A program made the translations under genes and the position numbers. From Petrosia ficiformis (lineage: Eukaryota > Porifera > Demospongiae > Haplosclerida > Petrosiidae): a stretch of 64,000 nt of DNA. Position 1 is the stretch's first letter, and every line of letters begins with the position of its first letter. The stretch lies in contig OX345651.1 in the NCBI GenBank assembly GCA_947044365.1, positions 2,967,926-3,031,925 of the forward strand. The letters are read 5' to 3'. The notes below the pieces were generated by a model, which was not told the origin of the DNA, did no database searches, and saw nothing but the letters and a program-made list of their open reading frames with translations. Positions 34,142-45,087 of this stretch are shown here, piece after piece.

Positions 34142-34391
34142 ATGGCTTGTGACTGGGGTCCTTTGTGTCCTGCTAATGAAATTATACAAGATATAGCTGA
34201 CAAGGTAAAAAATTTAAAAAGAAGACATTCTTATTATTAACTGTCCTTAGGTAAAATATACTCTTGAAAAAAGGGTTGGGAGGAAATTTGAGATATATAA
34301 AGCTCTCACATATCGCCAGTCTCTTTATTTTCTTCCTGGAATAGGAATTGGACCTTATATATAACTGATTGAGGCTGATTATCTCATTAAG
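34142..34391 (+). pseudogene. Stefin pseudogene, exons 1-2 only, in-frame stop
   Basis: Exon 1 34,142-34,204 encodes MACDWGPLCPANEIIQDIAD and K. Exon 2 34,251-34,391 starts VKYTLEKRVGRKFEIYKALT, but a TA-repeat change makes ggaccttatatataactg, giving a TAA stop before the LIEADYLIK end. A gtatga donor is present but no exon 3 follows on this strand. The copy at 61,034 differs here by one TA unit. Confidence 0.8.
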
Positions 34392-35500
34392 GTATGATAT
34401 TACTTGTATAGCTGCACTCATCATTTGTACTACTTCATTTGTTTTATTTATGTGTGTTTGCTAATGAAAATGGCTAGAAAAGTTGAATGTTTTTTGGGAG
34501 CCGTTTACCCTAAATATTGGAGAATTTTAAAAGGGGGATGTCCCTCTGTTAATGGATTCAAAGGGGGTGCAGCCCAATCACTACCCACGCAATGTTGGGA
34601 TTCAGTAATCCATCTTCCATCAAATATATCTCCTGTCACATATATATGTGTATTTTAATATTAAATAAATTTTCAATTTTGAAGGTTGTCAACTTGCAAC
34701 ATTTTAATGCCAATTTCATTTTTGGAATGAATCCTGAAGTTTTAGCATGAGAGGAAAGCAAAATAGCCAAAATTGACTTTAAAAAGTAAACTTTAGTATT
34801 CATCATAGATGAGAACGTGTCTACAATTTGGAATAAAACCATATTTGCATAGCAATTATAGTTGAAGCTAATTTAATAATATCGAAATAACAGTGTAGTT
34901 AATTACGATTAATTTTTATTTTATTTTCTTTAAATCAATAGTTTTACACTGAATTCCTGGTACATGGTATGATGACACTTGCTACCTTTCTTGGAAACCA
35001 GTAAACACTTTAAAACAGCAAATAGGAGTGCATAGGGACATGTTAAAGGTGTTAAATTTTATTTTAGTCAAAACATCAGTCAAAAGAGTTTGCATAAAAC
35101 ATTTCTCCAACTAAAGCTGTTTCATCACTTGATTGTAATTCCTTGCTTGTTCATGCATTCGAATATAAATTTCCTTTCTCTGGGCCAGAAGTCCAGGGAT
35201 GCTTCATCACATAGCTAAATCATTGTATTATATGATACGCTCTAGGCTGTTTTGTTACAGGGAGGATTCTGGTTGTGTTACTATTTATAGTAATGAATGG
35301 ATGCATGGAGAAACTGCCTGTCATTAAATGTAGTTAATTATTAAAATAATTATGCTAATTACGTCTTGTGTCTTTCTGGTATATAATAATTAGTCTATTA
35401 TTAATTAATAAAACAAAACCTCAAACAAGTCATCCCTAAAGATGAAAAATAACATGAAGTATATAAAAATAAATCCAGTAATAAATATCTAATACTAATG

Positions 35501-35812
35501 TCATTTCACTTTTCCAGCACTATCAAGAACATAAAATGTTTCAATAGGTGCTTGATGATCTAAATCTGGATAGTAGGCCAATAGTGTATATGTTAAATTT
35601 GACTTCGAGAGCAATATGATAGCTCTGTGCCTTTGGTACTGTCTCAAGCTATGTATACATGAAACAAAAATATATTTTCGTTGTTCATATTGTTACATGA
35701 ATTTGAATAGCTTTGTGTAAACATGCATGAATTAAAGAAATGAAGTAGTACAAATAGTGACTGCAGGTATACAAGTAATATCGTACCTTAATGAGATAAT
35801 TAATCTCAATCT
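35501..35812 (-). pseudogene. Stefin pseudogene, exon 3 plus end of exon 2
   Basis: Minus-strand exon 3 (35,501-35,648) starts LETVPKAQSYHIALEVKF, then loses a net 8 bp and shifts frame; the shifted frame resumes TYTLLAYYPDLDHQAPIETF. The 3' end of exon 2 (about 35,786-35,812) is still visible before the palindrome arm cuts it off. No exon 1. Confidence 0.75.
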
Positions 35813-37407
35813 ATATGTACATGTAAATAAATGTGTAGATTGTGTATACATCTGTCATAGTACATTTACAAGCATCCAATTACTGATACATGTCCATATA
35901 CTACATGCACATTTGTACATACACATCTATTATGAAAGACATAACTCATGACATCGTAATCTCTATATACCCCTTTGCTGTGTGTTTTTATAATTCAGTA
36001 TCAATTTCTTAGAATGAGTTTACACAGACTTCTGTGACAACTGAAACCCTTACAACTACTCTGGCACTTCTTTGATCTATACATAATAATGCTGCTATAG
36101 TATGAAAATTCATAATTTAAATGATATGGCATTAATATAGTAGTATAGCAAGCTTCTTGGAAGAAGCATAAGTAGTGATGTATAACTTCATTAGGTAATT
36201 TATCATTTATAGTCAATAATAATATTGATAAAGCTTTCTTAGAATGAACCCACATTGACTATGACTTTGATGATAGCCTACTTGACATACTATAGCATAG
36301 ACAATAGACAATCTCCTGTATGAATCCTACAAATTTCAGTAGTGCTTGTAAATATAATAGTATCAATAAGAGCATGTGGTATAGGAGTTGTATATGTGAG
36401 TATACATATATATAACTCACAGCAGCAGCAGCTAAACAGTAATACCTGTGGAATATGAAAGAAAAAGGATAGAGCATAGAGACATCACAAAAATAACAAT
36501 ATCATAATTATTATAAATAATTATAATTATTATTAATAATAGAATACATGAATATTATACATAATATTATATAATATAAAGGTCAAAGGGAGGTATAGTA
36601 GTTGTTTTAGTGGCAAGGCAAAGGGACAATGTTCATAATTAGTTATTATCCTATAACATAAGGTATTTTCCTTATTTGGTAAATAGGGATATAGGGTTTA
36701 ATTACAAATCTGCAAAAAGGCGACTCAACAGTTAAAGAATTTTGAACTAATCACTAATGTTCGTGATTCAAAAAAAAAAACATATACATGTAATACGGAC
36801 ATGTATCAGTAATTGGATGCTCGTCTGTGTACCATGTCAGATGTATACAATCTACATGTTTATTTACATGTACATATATGTAGTATGGACATGTATAAGT
36901 AGTTGGATGCTTGTCTATTTTCATAAATACATATGCATAGGAGATTACATCTACAGCATATGAATAGTTTAGCCACAAAGCATCAACTGTACAGGCTCAG
37001 GTTGTTTAATATATTCAGAAAACGTTAGGAAGTTTAGGGTGGGTAGTATGTTAAATAGGCTATCATCAAAGTCATAGTCAATGCGGGTTCATTCTAAAAA
37101 AGCTTTATCAATGACTATAAATGGTAATAAGTTGTTAGGATTCACAAATTCTAAGAACTCTAATCAGAATGACATAATTAAGTTATAACTGTGAGATCAT
37201 TACCATAGAGGTAACATAGGTTGTACATACATGCATAAATACATACATACCTACATACATACATACATACACAAACTCACATATGATGTCATCTAGCACT
37301 TCACACCCACTTGTGGTTGCAAATGAGTATATAAGGAGAGTGTCTCTCCAAATAGACTAAAGTGTAATAATTGATACTTTTCCAGAAAATAGAATTGTGA
37401 AGAAGTG

Positions 37408-37931
37408 ATGGCTGAATTTGGTCCTTTGTCTCCTGCTGATAAATTTATACAAGATATAGCTGACAAAGTATGTTAAAGAATTTTTAAAAAATACATTCTT
37501 ATTCTAAACTGTTCTTAGGTGAGATCTACTCTTGAAGAGAAGGTTGGGATGAAATTTGAGATATATAGAGCTCTCACATATCGCCAGTCTCCTTATTATC
37601 CTCCTCAAATAGGAATTGGACCTCAATTGCTTGAAGCTGATTATATCATTAAGGTATGATATTACTTGTATAGCTGCAGTCATAATTTTACTATTTCATT
37701 TCTTTTATTCATGCATGTTTGCACAAAGCAGTACAAAATGAAATGTATTTTTGTTTCATACATACATAGGTTGTGACATTCCCAGAGGAACAACTGAAGT
37801 GCTATCATATTTTTGTGGAAGCCAATTTCCAGACCAATACATATACACTATTGGCCTATTTTCCAGATTTGGATCTTCATGCTCCTCTTCACAAGGGGTG
37901 TATTCGTGGTTGCGGTGGAAAAGTGAAATGA
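37408..37931 (+). CDS. Stefin (cystatin B-like) gene on right palindrome arm, 118 aa
   Basis: Mirror copy of the gene at 30,253-30,774. Exons 37408-37467, 37519-37653 and 37770-37931, phase 0, 20+45+53 aa. It starts MAEFGPLSPADKFIQDIADK. It differs from its partner at a few residues (L to S, S to F in exon 1; F to Y, A to I, I to L in the exon 2 loop; H to Q in exon 3), so the two arms have drifted without losing frame or splice sites. The loop reads SPYYPPQIGIGPQLLEA in place of QVVAG. Confidence 0.83.
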
Positions 37932-38710
37932 CTTGAGTAGTATAGATTTACTTTTACTTCATGTTACTTTTCATCTTTAGGATGATTTTTTGAAGTATTG
38001 TTCTAATTGATTTAATTAATAATAGATTGAATATTGTATAAAATGACACAATACGTAACTAGTAACTAAACGCAAGGAAGTTTTCGCATGTTTATCAATC
38101 ACTACTATAAATAGTAGCAAAATTATATTTCTCCCAGTTACAAAACAGCCTAGAATATATGATGTACATGTAATACAGTGATTGGCTACGTGATGAAGCA
38201 TCCCTGGACTTCAGGCCCAGAGAAAGAAAATTTATATTCAATTGCATGCATGGACAGGCAAGCAATTACAATCAAGTGATGAAACACTTTTGACTTTGAA
38301 ATAAAATTTAGCACCTTTAACATGTCCCATTCACTGTTTTAAAATGTTTATTGGTTTGTAAAAAAGGTAACAGGTATTATCATATCATGTATGAATGTTC
38401 AAAGGGATTTAAATTGAGAAATTGATAGTGTTAGCAGCAGGGGGTAAATAGATTCATTACATGCAGTGAGGAAGTATGATTTTACAAAAAGGCGTTGATA
38501 AAAGGAGGTAGAGGTTATGTGGATGATAATTATGTAATCAAATGGACAATTAGTGAGATGGACAAAGAGGGGGATCTGGGAAGAGACAAATTATTTAGAA
38601 TTTTGTACAGAAGGAGAAATTTAGAGTATTGACATAACATTTATAAATTAAAATATTTAAGGATAGTTACGATTCTGGGATTTTAAAACAACCTTGAGAG
38701 AGCTGAAAAA

Positions 38711-39289
38711 TAAATATGATTGATTCTACATCAGAGATAAGAGAGGAAGAAGAAATAATGGCAATCATGCTCAGTTGTAAGTTTTGCCACTCGATAGATC
38801 ACTACTTTGAAGTGATTTCTAGCCTTCTAGAGTGTTATTGGTCATAAAAACTCTTGACATCAGAAAAACGTATGGGCAATTATATATTTGCAGAGATTTA
38901 GGCTCATTGCTTAAAACATACGGGTGGCCATTTTTTTTCAAACTATTTCTACACACATAGAGCAAGTAGAAAGTATGTTGCTCTTCTATATACCAATACA
39001 AAAAAATATTTTGAGAACTTGTCATAAAAAGATTAAAAACTACGGACTAAAACGAGCTAGCCTTAGCTAATAGGCTGTCATCCTAGTATCTACTCAGCAG
39101 CAAATGATTGATCAAGAGAAAACAAGAAAACTCAACTTTCTAACATATTTTTTGCATGTATAATTATGTCATATTAAATTTGTTCATTAGTAAGTGCATT
39201 ATTGGGTAGTACTCTCTATGCCCACCCACTTGGAAGTGGTGAGCTGAAATCTCTGCTAATCAGAGAGTACAGTGGTAGTACTCTCTATC
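38711..39289. other. Single-copy spacer, nothing recognised
   Basis: No coding signal. The phrase gagctgaaatctctg (39,239) recurs in direct orientation at 42,832, just outside the other end of the palindrome, and a short inverted pair gtactctct...agagagtac lies at 39,200-39,290. Confidence 0.45.
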
Positions 39290-39914
39290 ACTCACAGTTT
39301 CTTAACCTGGGGGCTTTTGAAAAAAATAATGAATTAATTTTAATAATAATTCCAACCACACCTACCATGGATGTAATATACTGATTGCAAGGTGTGGCTC
39401 AGCATCTCATTAAAATCAAAACCTTCGTTGCAACTGAATACAGGCAATTTGCAACTTTCTCCAACTTCTGGAGCAATCTAACACTCACCTCAACCTTGCT
39501 CACCAATTACTGCAAGCACAACATCCACTCAAGTCTGCACGCGAACACTATTTGTCACTTATTCTCCCAACATCCCTTTCTCTCTTGCTAGAACCAGCTA
39601 GAAACCAAGTCTATACATCACACAAACATCAACATAGCATTCTACTCTCCTTTCACTTTTTTTTAAAGTACTCTAAGCTAACTTTAAAGTAACATCAAAG
39701 GGCGGACACTTGAATCAAAGCACCACATCCAACAAAGCGTGGGCATTTTGAACAATAGAATGCCAACATGCCGCCACCACATTGGTATACTCTCGTAATC
39801 TACAGTAATTTGGGGCATGGTACATCCAAGACCCAGTCATTGCAGTGAAATTTAGTAATGTAATAAGTATGTGTGGTACTTCCTATCTGACAGGATGTTG
39901 TAAAATTACATTAA

Positions 39915-40750
39915 ACGAGCGCCGTCGGGACGGGACCCTCGCCTACGTGGCAAAGTAATATTACAAGTGTAAAACAAACAATAATTATTTATAAACATAA
40001 TACAGCAAAAGATTATAATTATGTATATATCATTGGTCATTTATGTGTGCGACTCTTATCACTATTAAAAGGTTAACTTCAGATTGTTTAATGCATACAA
40101 AAAAGTATAAAGTACTAATAAAAGTCAGATTCTGCTATCACCGTTTCAACTGAAATAGGGACTAGCTGAGTGGCTGCTATAAACTGAACTCAATTCTTTT
40201 TTGTATTTAAAAAAGTATATGAAAAATACGTGTATTTCATCTCTATAAGTCTTACAATTTGGTCTCTGTTGTATTTCAAAGAAAGGTTCTCATGAGTCTT
40301 GTAAAACGAGAAAAAATGCTTACACGTTGCAAATCACGTGCACAGCACATGACCTTAATAGGTGGAGCTAGTAAGTAACTTTCTTAGCCTCAGATGCTTG
40401 GAGCTAGTGCTCGATGTTGTAGCCAGGACTACCTCAATTGTGCTTGATTTGATGCAGTGCTTTGCTAGCGATAGTCATGATACGGTAGTAGTTTTGTTTA
40501 GATGTGTGTAGTTGTCCCCAGGAGTCTTCTCAAGTCTAGAAACAGTAACCGTGAGTGATATAAATTGTCATAACTTTATAACCAAAAGGTTTTATCAAAA
40601 GCCTGTTGTTATTTTTGATCCTTGTATAATTTGAAGTCTGCCGGTAGCTCGTTCGAGCTGCCAATGTTCCAAATTTTTGCGAACACACACACACACACAC
40701 ACACAATATGATTACCGTACCCTTCCGCCTACGCTTCGCGGCGAGGGTAA
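39915..40750. mobile_element. 'gagcgccg...gagggtaa' family element, copy 2
   Basis: Ends acgagcgccgtcgggacggg and cgcttcgcggcgagggtaa match copy 1 (1,079-1,638) and copy 3. Contains an (ac)n run at about 40,683-40,705. No ORF. Confidence 0.78.
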
Positions 40751-40770
40751 AAACTGAAAGTGCTATATAA

Positions 40771-41640
40771 TTACCCTCGCCGCGTAGCGTAGGCGGAAGG
40801 GTACGGTAATTGTTTTGTCTGTGTGTCTGTGTGTGTGTTAGCAATTTTTCTGGAAAAATAAAAACATTGACATTTCAAAAGGGGTACTGGTAGACTTCAA
40901 ATTATACAAGGAAAAAAAATAACGTAGGAATTCTTCTTAAACCTTTCGGTTATAAAGTTATCACAATGTTTATAACTCACGGTTACTGTTTCCAGACTTG
41001 AGAAGACTCGTGGAGGCATCTGAACACATCAAAACATAACTACTCCTGTATCATGACTATCGCTAGCAAAGCACTACATAAAAGCAAACAAAATTTGGGT
41101 AGTGGTTGCTACAACATCGAGTACTGGCTCCAAGCATTCTCCATTACTTTCAAACTCCGCCTATTTCAATTTTTCAAAGTGCACGTTACTCAAACATCAG
41201 CAGTTTTGAGGACCTGTCTATGCTGTCTTTGTGGAATATTTCACAAGACGAATTGAGGATCTTTCTTTCTTCTTTCAGATAATACAGAGACTAAAATGTA
41301 AGACTTATAGTATAGCAAAGGAAGAGACTAGTATAATCATACTAAAATCTTTCAGTTATAAAGTAATAAGTAGTGACATGTTAGTTTATATAATTTATAT
41401 ACCGGTATAATTATATATATATATATATATATATATCTATTATAATATTATTATAAAAACTAACATGCCAGTACGGTTTTATAACTTAATATGTTTTATA
41501 CATATAAACTAAACAATCTGAAGTAAACATTCTCATTATTATATGACCATACAAACGAGCAATGATCTTTTGGCATATTATATTTATAGTTTGTATTACC
41601 TTGCCACGTAGGCGAGGGTCCCGTCCCGACGGCGCTCGTT
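40771..41640. mobile_element. 'gagcgccg...gagggtaa' family element, copy 3 (inverted)
   Basis: Starts ttaccctcgccgcgtagcg and ends cccgtcccgacggcgctcgt, the inverse of copy 2. Contains an (at)n run at about 41,415-41,436. Only 20 bp separate it from copy 2. Confidence 0.78.
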
Positions 41641-41921
41641 ATATCATGTAGCACTTTCAGTGTTGTAATTTTACAACATCCTGTCAGATAGGAAGTACCA
41701 CACCTACTTATTACATTACTAAATTTCACTGCAATGGCTGGGTCTTGGATGTACCACACCCCAGATTACTGTAGATTACAAGAGTATACCAATGTGGTGT
41801 CGGCATTCTATTGTTCAAAACGCCCACGCTTCGTTGGATGTAGTCTAGTGCTTTGATTCAAGTGTCCGCCCTTTGATGTTACTTTGAAGTTAGCTTAGGG
41901 TACTTTAAAAAAAAAAAAAAC

Positions 41922-42410
41922 AAGATATATAGAGAAAAAAGTATCCCTATGATTGCTTTGTGGTGTCCAGCATTCAGTAATCATGGCTAACTTTATGATG
42001 CCTGAAATACATCAGCCTATTATAGTTATTATTTTGATTATCTACTCTGTTTACCTTTTAAAGAACCTTGTAGAACTTTAAGAATATATTTCAGGTAGAA
42101 TAGCTAGCTATTAGTTCCAGTTTCTACGTAAGCTACACTACTTTCTTTCTGCTTATCTGTAGAGCTTGAGCGCGCGTTCTTTTACGCGCCACGCTCATTA
42201 ATTGACCGAGCCCCCGGGAATGATGTAACTTCCTTAACTACGTATACAACGCATACTCGCGTAAGTGACACAAACATATAAATGTTTGTGTCACTTACGC
42301 GAGTATGCGTTGTATACGTAGTTATTAAGGAAGTTACAAATTATATATATATATTATAGTTCGAACCCGTGGGAAAGCAATCATAGGGATGGCCCTACGG
42401 GCCATAAAAG
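41922..42410. repeat. 'GGCC' family repeat inserted in the right palindrome arm, with an internal cruciform
   Basis: Interrupts arm sequence that is continuous at about 39,655-39,665. Within it 42,225-42,337 is a near-perfect inverted repeat (gtaacttccttaactacgta ... tacgtagtt-att-aaggaagttac) centred on catataaatg. Confidence 0.8.
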
Positions 42411-42849
42411 AGTGAAAGGAGAGTAGAACGTTATGTTGATGTTTGTGTGATGTATAGACTTTGTTTCTAGCTGGTTCTAGCGAGAGAGAAAGGGATGTTG
42501 GGAGGATAAATGACAAATAGCGTTCGCGTGCAGACTTGAGTAGATGCCGTGCTTGTAGTAATTGGTGAGCAAGGTTGAGGTGAGTGTTAGATTGCTCCAG
42601 AAGTTGGAGAAAGTTGCAAATTGCCTGTATTCAGTTGCAACGAAGGTTTTGATTTTAATGAGATGCTGAGCCACACCTCGCAATCAATATATTACATCAA
42701 TGGTAGGTGTGGTTGGAATTATTATTAAAATTAATTCATTCTTTTTTCAAAAGCCCCCGGGTTAAGAAACTGTAAGTGGTAGGGATGGCACGGGAAAAAA
42801 ATGGCCGCCTATACATTTCAATTGCAAGTGATGAGCTGAAATCTCTGGT

Positions 42850-43600
42850 AATATATGCACATAAGTTTCTATACACACATGCCTGTTCATATTTAGTGTT
42901 GTTATGACTACTATCACCTTCTAGATGGCCACAGATTGTCGTTAAAGTAGAGAACTGGCGAGTGGCAAAACTGGCAAAATCTTCATAATTTATTATTATT
43001 TTCCAGACAAATCATTTTTTTGTATGTTGAATTATCACAATGATTCTAGCACTATTCCAGTCGCATTCATAGTAAAATTCTGGTCTGTAAGTATCAAGAT
43101 GATATCTTCAGACACTATGAAAGAAGAGAGTCTCAACGACTACAAAGAATTGATCTCGAATTGGGCGCCATTTTATTAGGTGGGGAATGTAATTGCGCAT
43201 GCGCATTTGTATACTCAGAACATGTAACCTGAAAAGGAGAAAGTGCTTGTTGTATTGGAATGGTAATAAAATTTGTGAGCAAATACATTGTTATAATAAT
43301 GAAAATAATTATTAAGCTATTATTATATTATACTACAATAACATTGGGATGCCGTGTGGTTGATATAGTGACTGACAGTCACACTACTTCTCAGTTGTAG
43401 GACTGCAGACAGTGCTGTAAGTGAAATAGTAGGCATCATCTGTAAATGAAAGAGAATGATAATCAATTGATATATACAGAAGACTGATCTTCATTAATGA
43501 ACAAACGTTAATGAATTTATGATTGTATGATGATGTATAACTTACACCAATCTACAAAAATATTCACATCATTCAGGAAAAAAACAATGGAAACAAGAAT
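42850..43600. other. Gene-free stretch with a direct repeat
   Basis: A segment with ttgtcgttaaagtagagaa (about 42,938) recurs directly at about 43,993 as tcgtcgttaaagtagagaat, both followed by ggcgagt and an attatt-rich run. No coding content. Confidence 0.5.
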
Positions 43601-43603
43601 AAT

Positions 43604-43895
43604 AAAAACATTTCAATAAAAATGAAAGAAGATGTAGGGACATCAAAACCCAAAAACCATGCGAACAAGGTTGGGAAGCTAACATAGGACCCAAAATTAT
43701 ACACACCACTTCCATATAACCCTACATAAGTACTTACACTGCTTTAAAGCAAAATACATAGAGCTGTACTTATATAGGCTTATATGGAAGTGGTTTGTAT
43801 AATTTTAGGTCCTATGTTAGCTTCCCGACCTTGTTCGCATGGTTTTTGGGTTTTGACATCCCTACATCTTTTTTCATTTTTATTGAAATGTTTTT
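43604..43895. mobile_element. Palindromic MITE, copy 2
   Basis: 292 bp whose two halves are inverted repeats over more than 120 bp each: aaaaacatttcaataaaaat at the left end and attttattgaaatgttttt at the right end, with ccacttccatataa near the centre. Matches 3,077-3,300. No flanking duplication could be settled. Confidence 0.82.
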
Positions 43896-44246
43896 ATATA
43901 CATTATATATATATACAAGTTAAAATATACATAATAACTTAATTGATCAATTAAGTATTTTTATGACTAACAATCACTCTTAGATGCCCAGAGATCGTCG
44001 TTAAAGTAGAGAATCGGCGAGTAGGAAAAATCTTTATTCTTATTGTTCACTATTATTCATCTTTTTATAAAAAATAAATTCCTACATTTCTGGAGCTATT
44101 AAAGTAGTTTTAGCTCAAATACAAATTTATTTAGGGGAAAAAACTTCGTACTGTTCTGTTTCTTGACCTAGACAACGAATACTTTCAGCCACTACAGCAA
44201 TAAACCACACTTGATGTAGTAGCTTGTAGCTAGGTTGGTCTGCTAC

Positions 44247-44345
44247 TAGAAATGTTTAGGCCCTATAATTATCCCCCAGGTAGGTGTGGCTTCCAACGGA
44301 TACAGATTTGGAACCAGATTCAATGTAGCGAGTTTCGTCTGCCCT
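44247..44345. mobile_element. Fragment of the TTAA MITE family
   Basis: atgtttaggccctataatta-tcccccaggtaggtgtggcttcca and the following gaaccagatt match the interior of the element at 19,271-19,875 (19,735-19,810). Termini are not present. Confidence 0.6.
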
Positions 44346-44505
44346 TCCCCCCAAGTACAACCTTGAGATGGATATGTATACAGGCCGTATGCAGAAAACA
44401 GGGGTGCACATGGTACACGAGTGAAGTTTCGTATATGCATGGAGGTAAGACATGTGCTAACGGCCTGTAGAGCGAAATTGAGGGTCTCTCTGATAGCTTG
44501 TGGGG

Positions 44506-44961
44506 TTATCTGAAGGATAAACACTTAAATTTGACTTCCACAATAATATGATAGCTCTGTTTTTCCAGGGTTGTCTCAACCTATGTATATATGAAACAAG
44601 AATATGTTTTTTTGTAGTTTATATTTTTGCATGAGTGCAAACATACATGAATAAATGAAATGAAGTAGTAAAAATGATGAGATAAGCTATACAAGTAATA
44701 TCTTACCTTGGTGAGATAATCAGCCTCAGTCAATTGAAGTCCAGGTCCTCCTCCTGGAGGGCTTGGAACATAAGGAGACTGGCGATATGTGAGAGCTTTA
44801 TATATCTCAAATTTCCTCCCAACCTTCTCTTCAAGAGTACATTTCACCTAAGGACAGTTTATAATAAGAATGTTTCTGTTTTTAATTCTTTAACATACCT
44901 TGTCAGCTACTTCTTGTATAAATTTATCAGCAGGAAACAAAGGACCCCAGTCACAAGCCAT
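44506..44961 (-). CDS. Stefin-like gene, 3'-truncated (predicted 92 aa)
   Basis: Exon 1 44,899-44,961 (MACDWGPLFPADKFIQEVAD plus K) and exon 2 44,707-44,847 (starts VKCTLEEKVGRKFEIYKALT) are intact, with good splice sites. Exon 3 begins normally at 44,580 (VETTLEKQSYHIIVEVKF), then departs from homology after the aaatttaa word and stops at 44,506 after six foreign codons. The last two strands of the stefin fold are missing, so it is probably non-functional. The break is at the same word where the pseudo-exon at 35,501 lost 8 bp. Its loop is the most Pro/Gly-rich of the set (SPYVPSPPGGGPGLQ). Confidence 0.72.
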
Positions 44962-45087
44962 CACTTCTTCACAGACTTAGTTTCTTGAAAAAGTATCAGT
45001 TATTACACTTTAGTCTACCTTGAAGAGATGCTCTGTTCATATACTCTCAGTATGAAGTGGACACCTGCAACCACAATTGGGTACAAA

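Larger units (their letters stand above)
24075..37110. repeat. Segmental duplication, copy A
   Basis: From about 24,075 the sequence recurs in the same orientation from about 45,088 to the window end. Matched landmarks: 24,120/45,125 (TM-protein tail), 26,796/51,167 (RecQ fragment), 29,549/56,441, 31,432/58,324 and 36,754/63,644. Identity looks near-complete outside the first 250 bp. Copy A lacks four insertions present in copy B, and keeps their empty sites where target duplications can be read. It probably extends beyond 37,110, since copy B is cut by the window edge. Confidence 0.93.
29479..38710. repeat. Large inverted repeat (arms 29,479-about 33,530 and about 35,810-38,710)
   Basis: The outer ends match inverted: tttttcagctctctcaagg at 29,479 and ccttgagagagctgaaaaa ending near 38,710. 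The stefin genes at 30,253 and 37,408 are mirror images. 31,430-31,686 mirrors 36,725-36,978, and 33,405-33,530 mirrors 35,815-35,945. The arms differ by indels and by a shorter direct repeat of about 350 bp (near 32,700-33,110, 33,390-33,650 and 36,740-37,110). The centre (about 33,600-35,800) carries stefin pseudogenes. The structure is repeated in copy B from 56,371. Confidence 0.88.
39290..42780. repeat. Palindromic element with nested insertions
   Basis: Left arm 39,290-39,915 (cagtttcttaacctgggggc at the start) is inverted at 41,641-42,780 (gcccccgggttaagaaactg at the end). The innermost left arm, aaactgaaagtgctatataa (40,751-40,770), pairs with ttatatcatgtagcactttcagt (41,639-41,661). 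Both arms carry later insertions: the two elements at 39,915 and 40,771, and a GGCC repeat in the right arm at about 41,922-42,410. No gene. Confidence 0.85.

Noticed and set aside
34142..35648. Joining exons 1-2 (plus) at 34,142 with exon 3 (minus) at 35,501 as one gene
   Set aside because: They are on opposite strands, and the minus-strand fragment carries its own exon 2 end; they are two separate pseudogenes.
38819..39025. 68-codon minus-strand ORF
   Set aside because: No similarity, no splice or start context, and AT-driven composition.
40683..40706. (AC)n tract as a regulatory Z-DNA site
   Set aside because: It is an internal microsatellite of a transposon copy, with no nearby gene.
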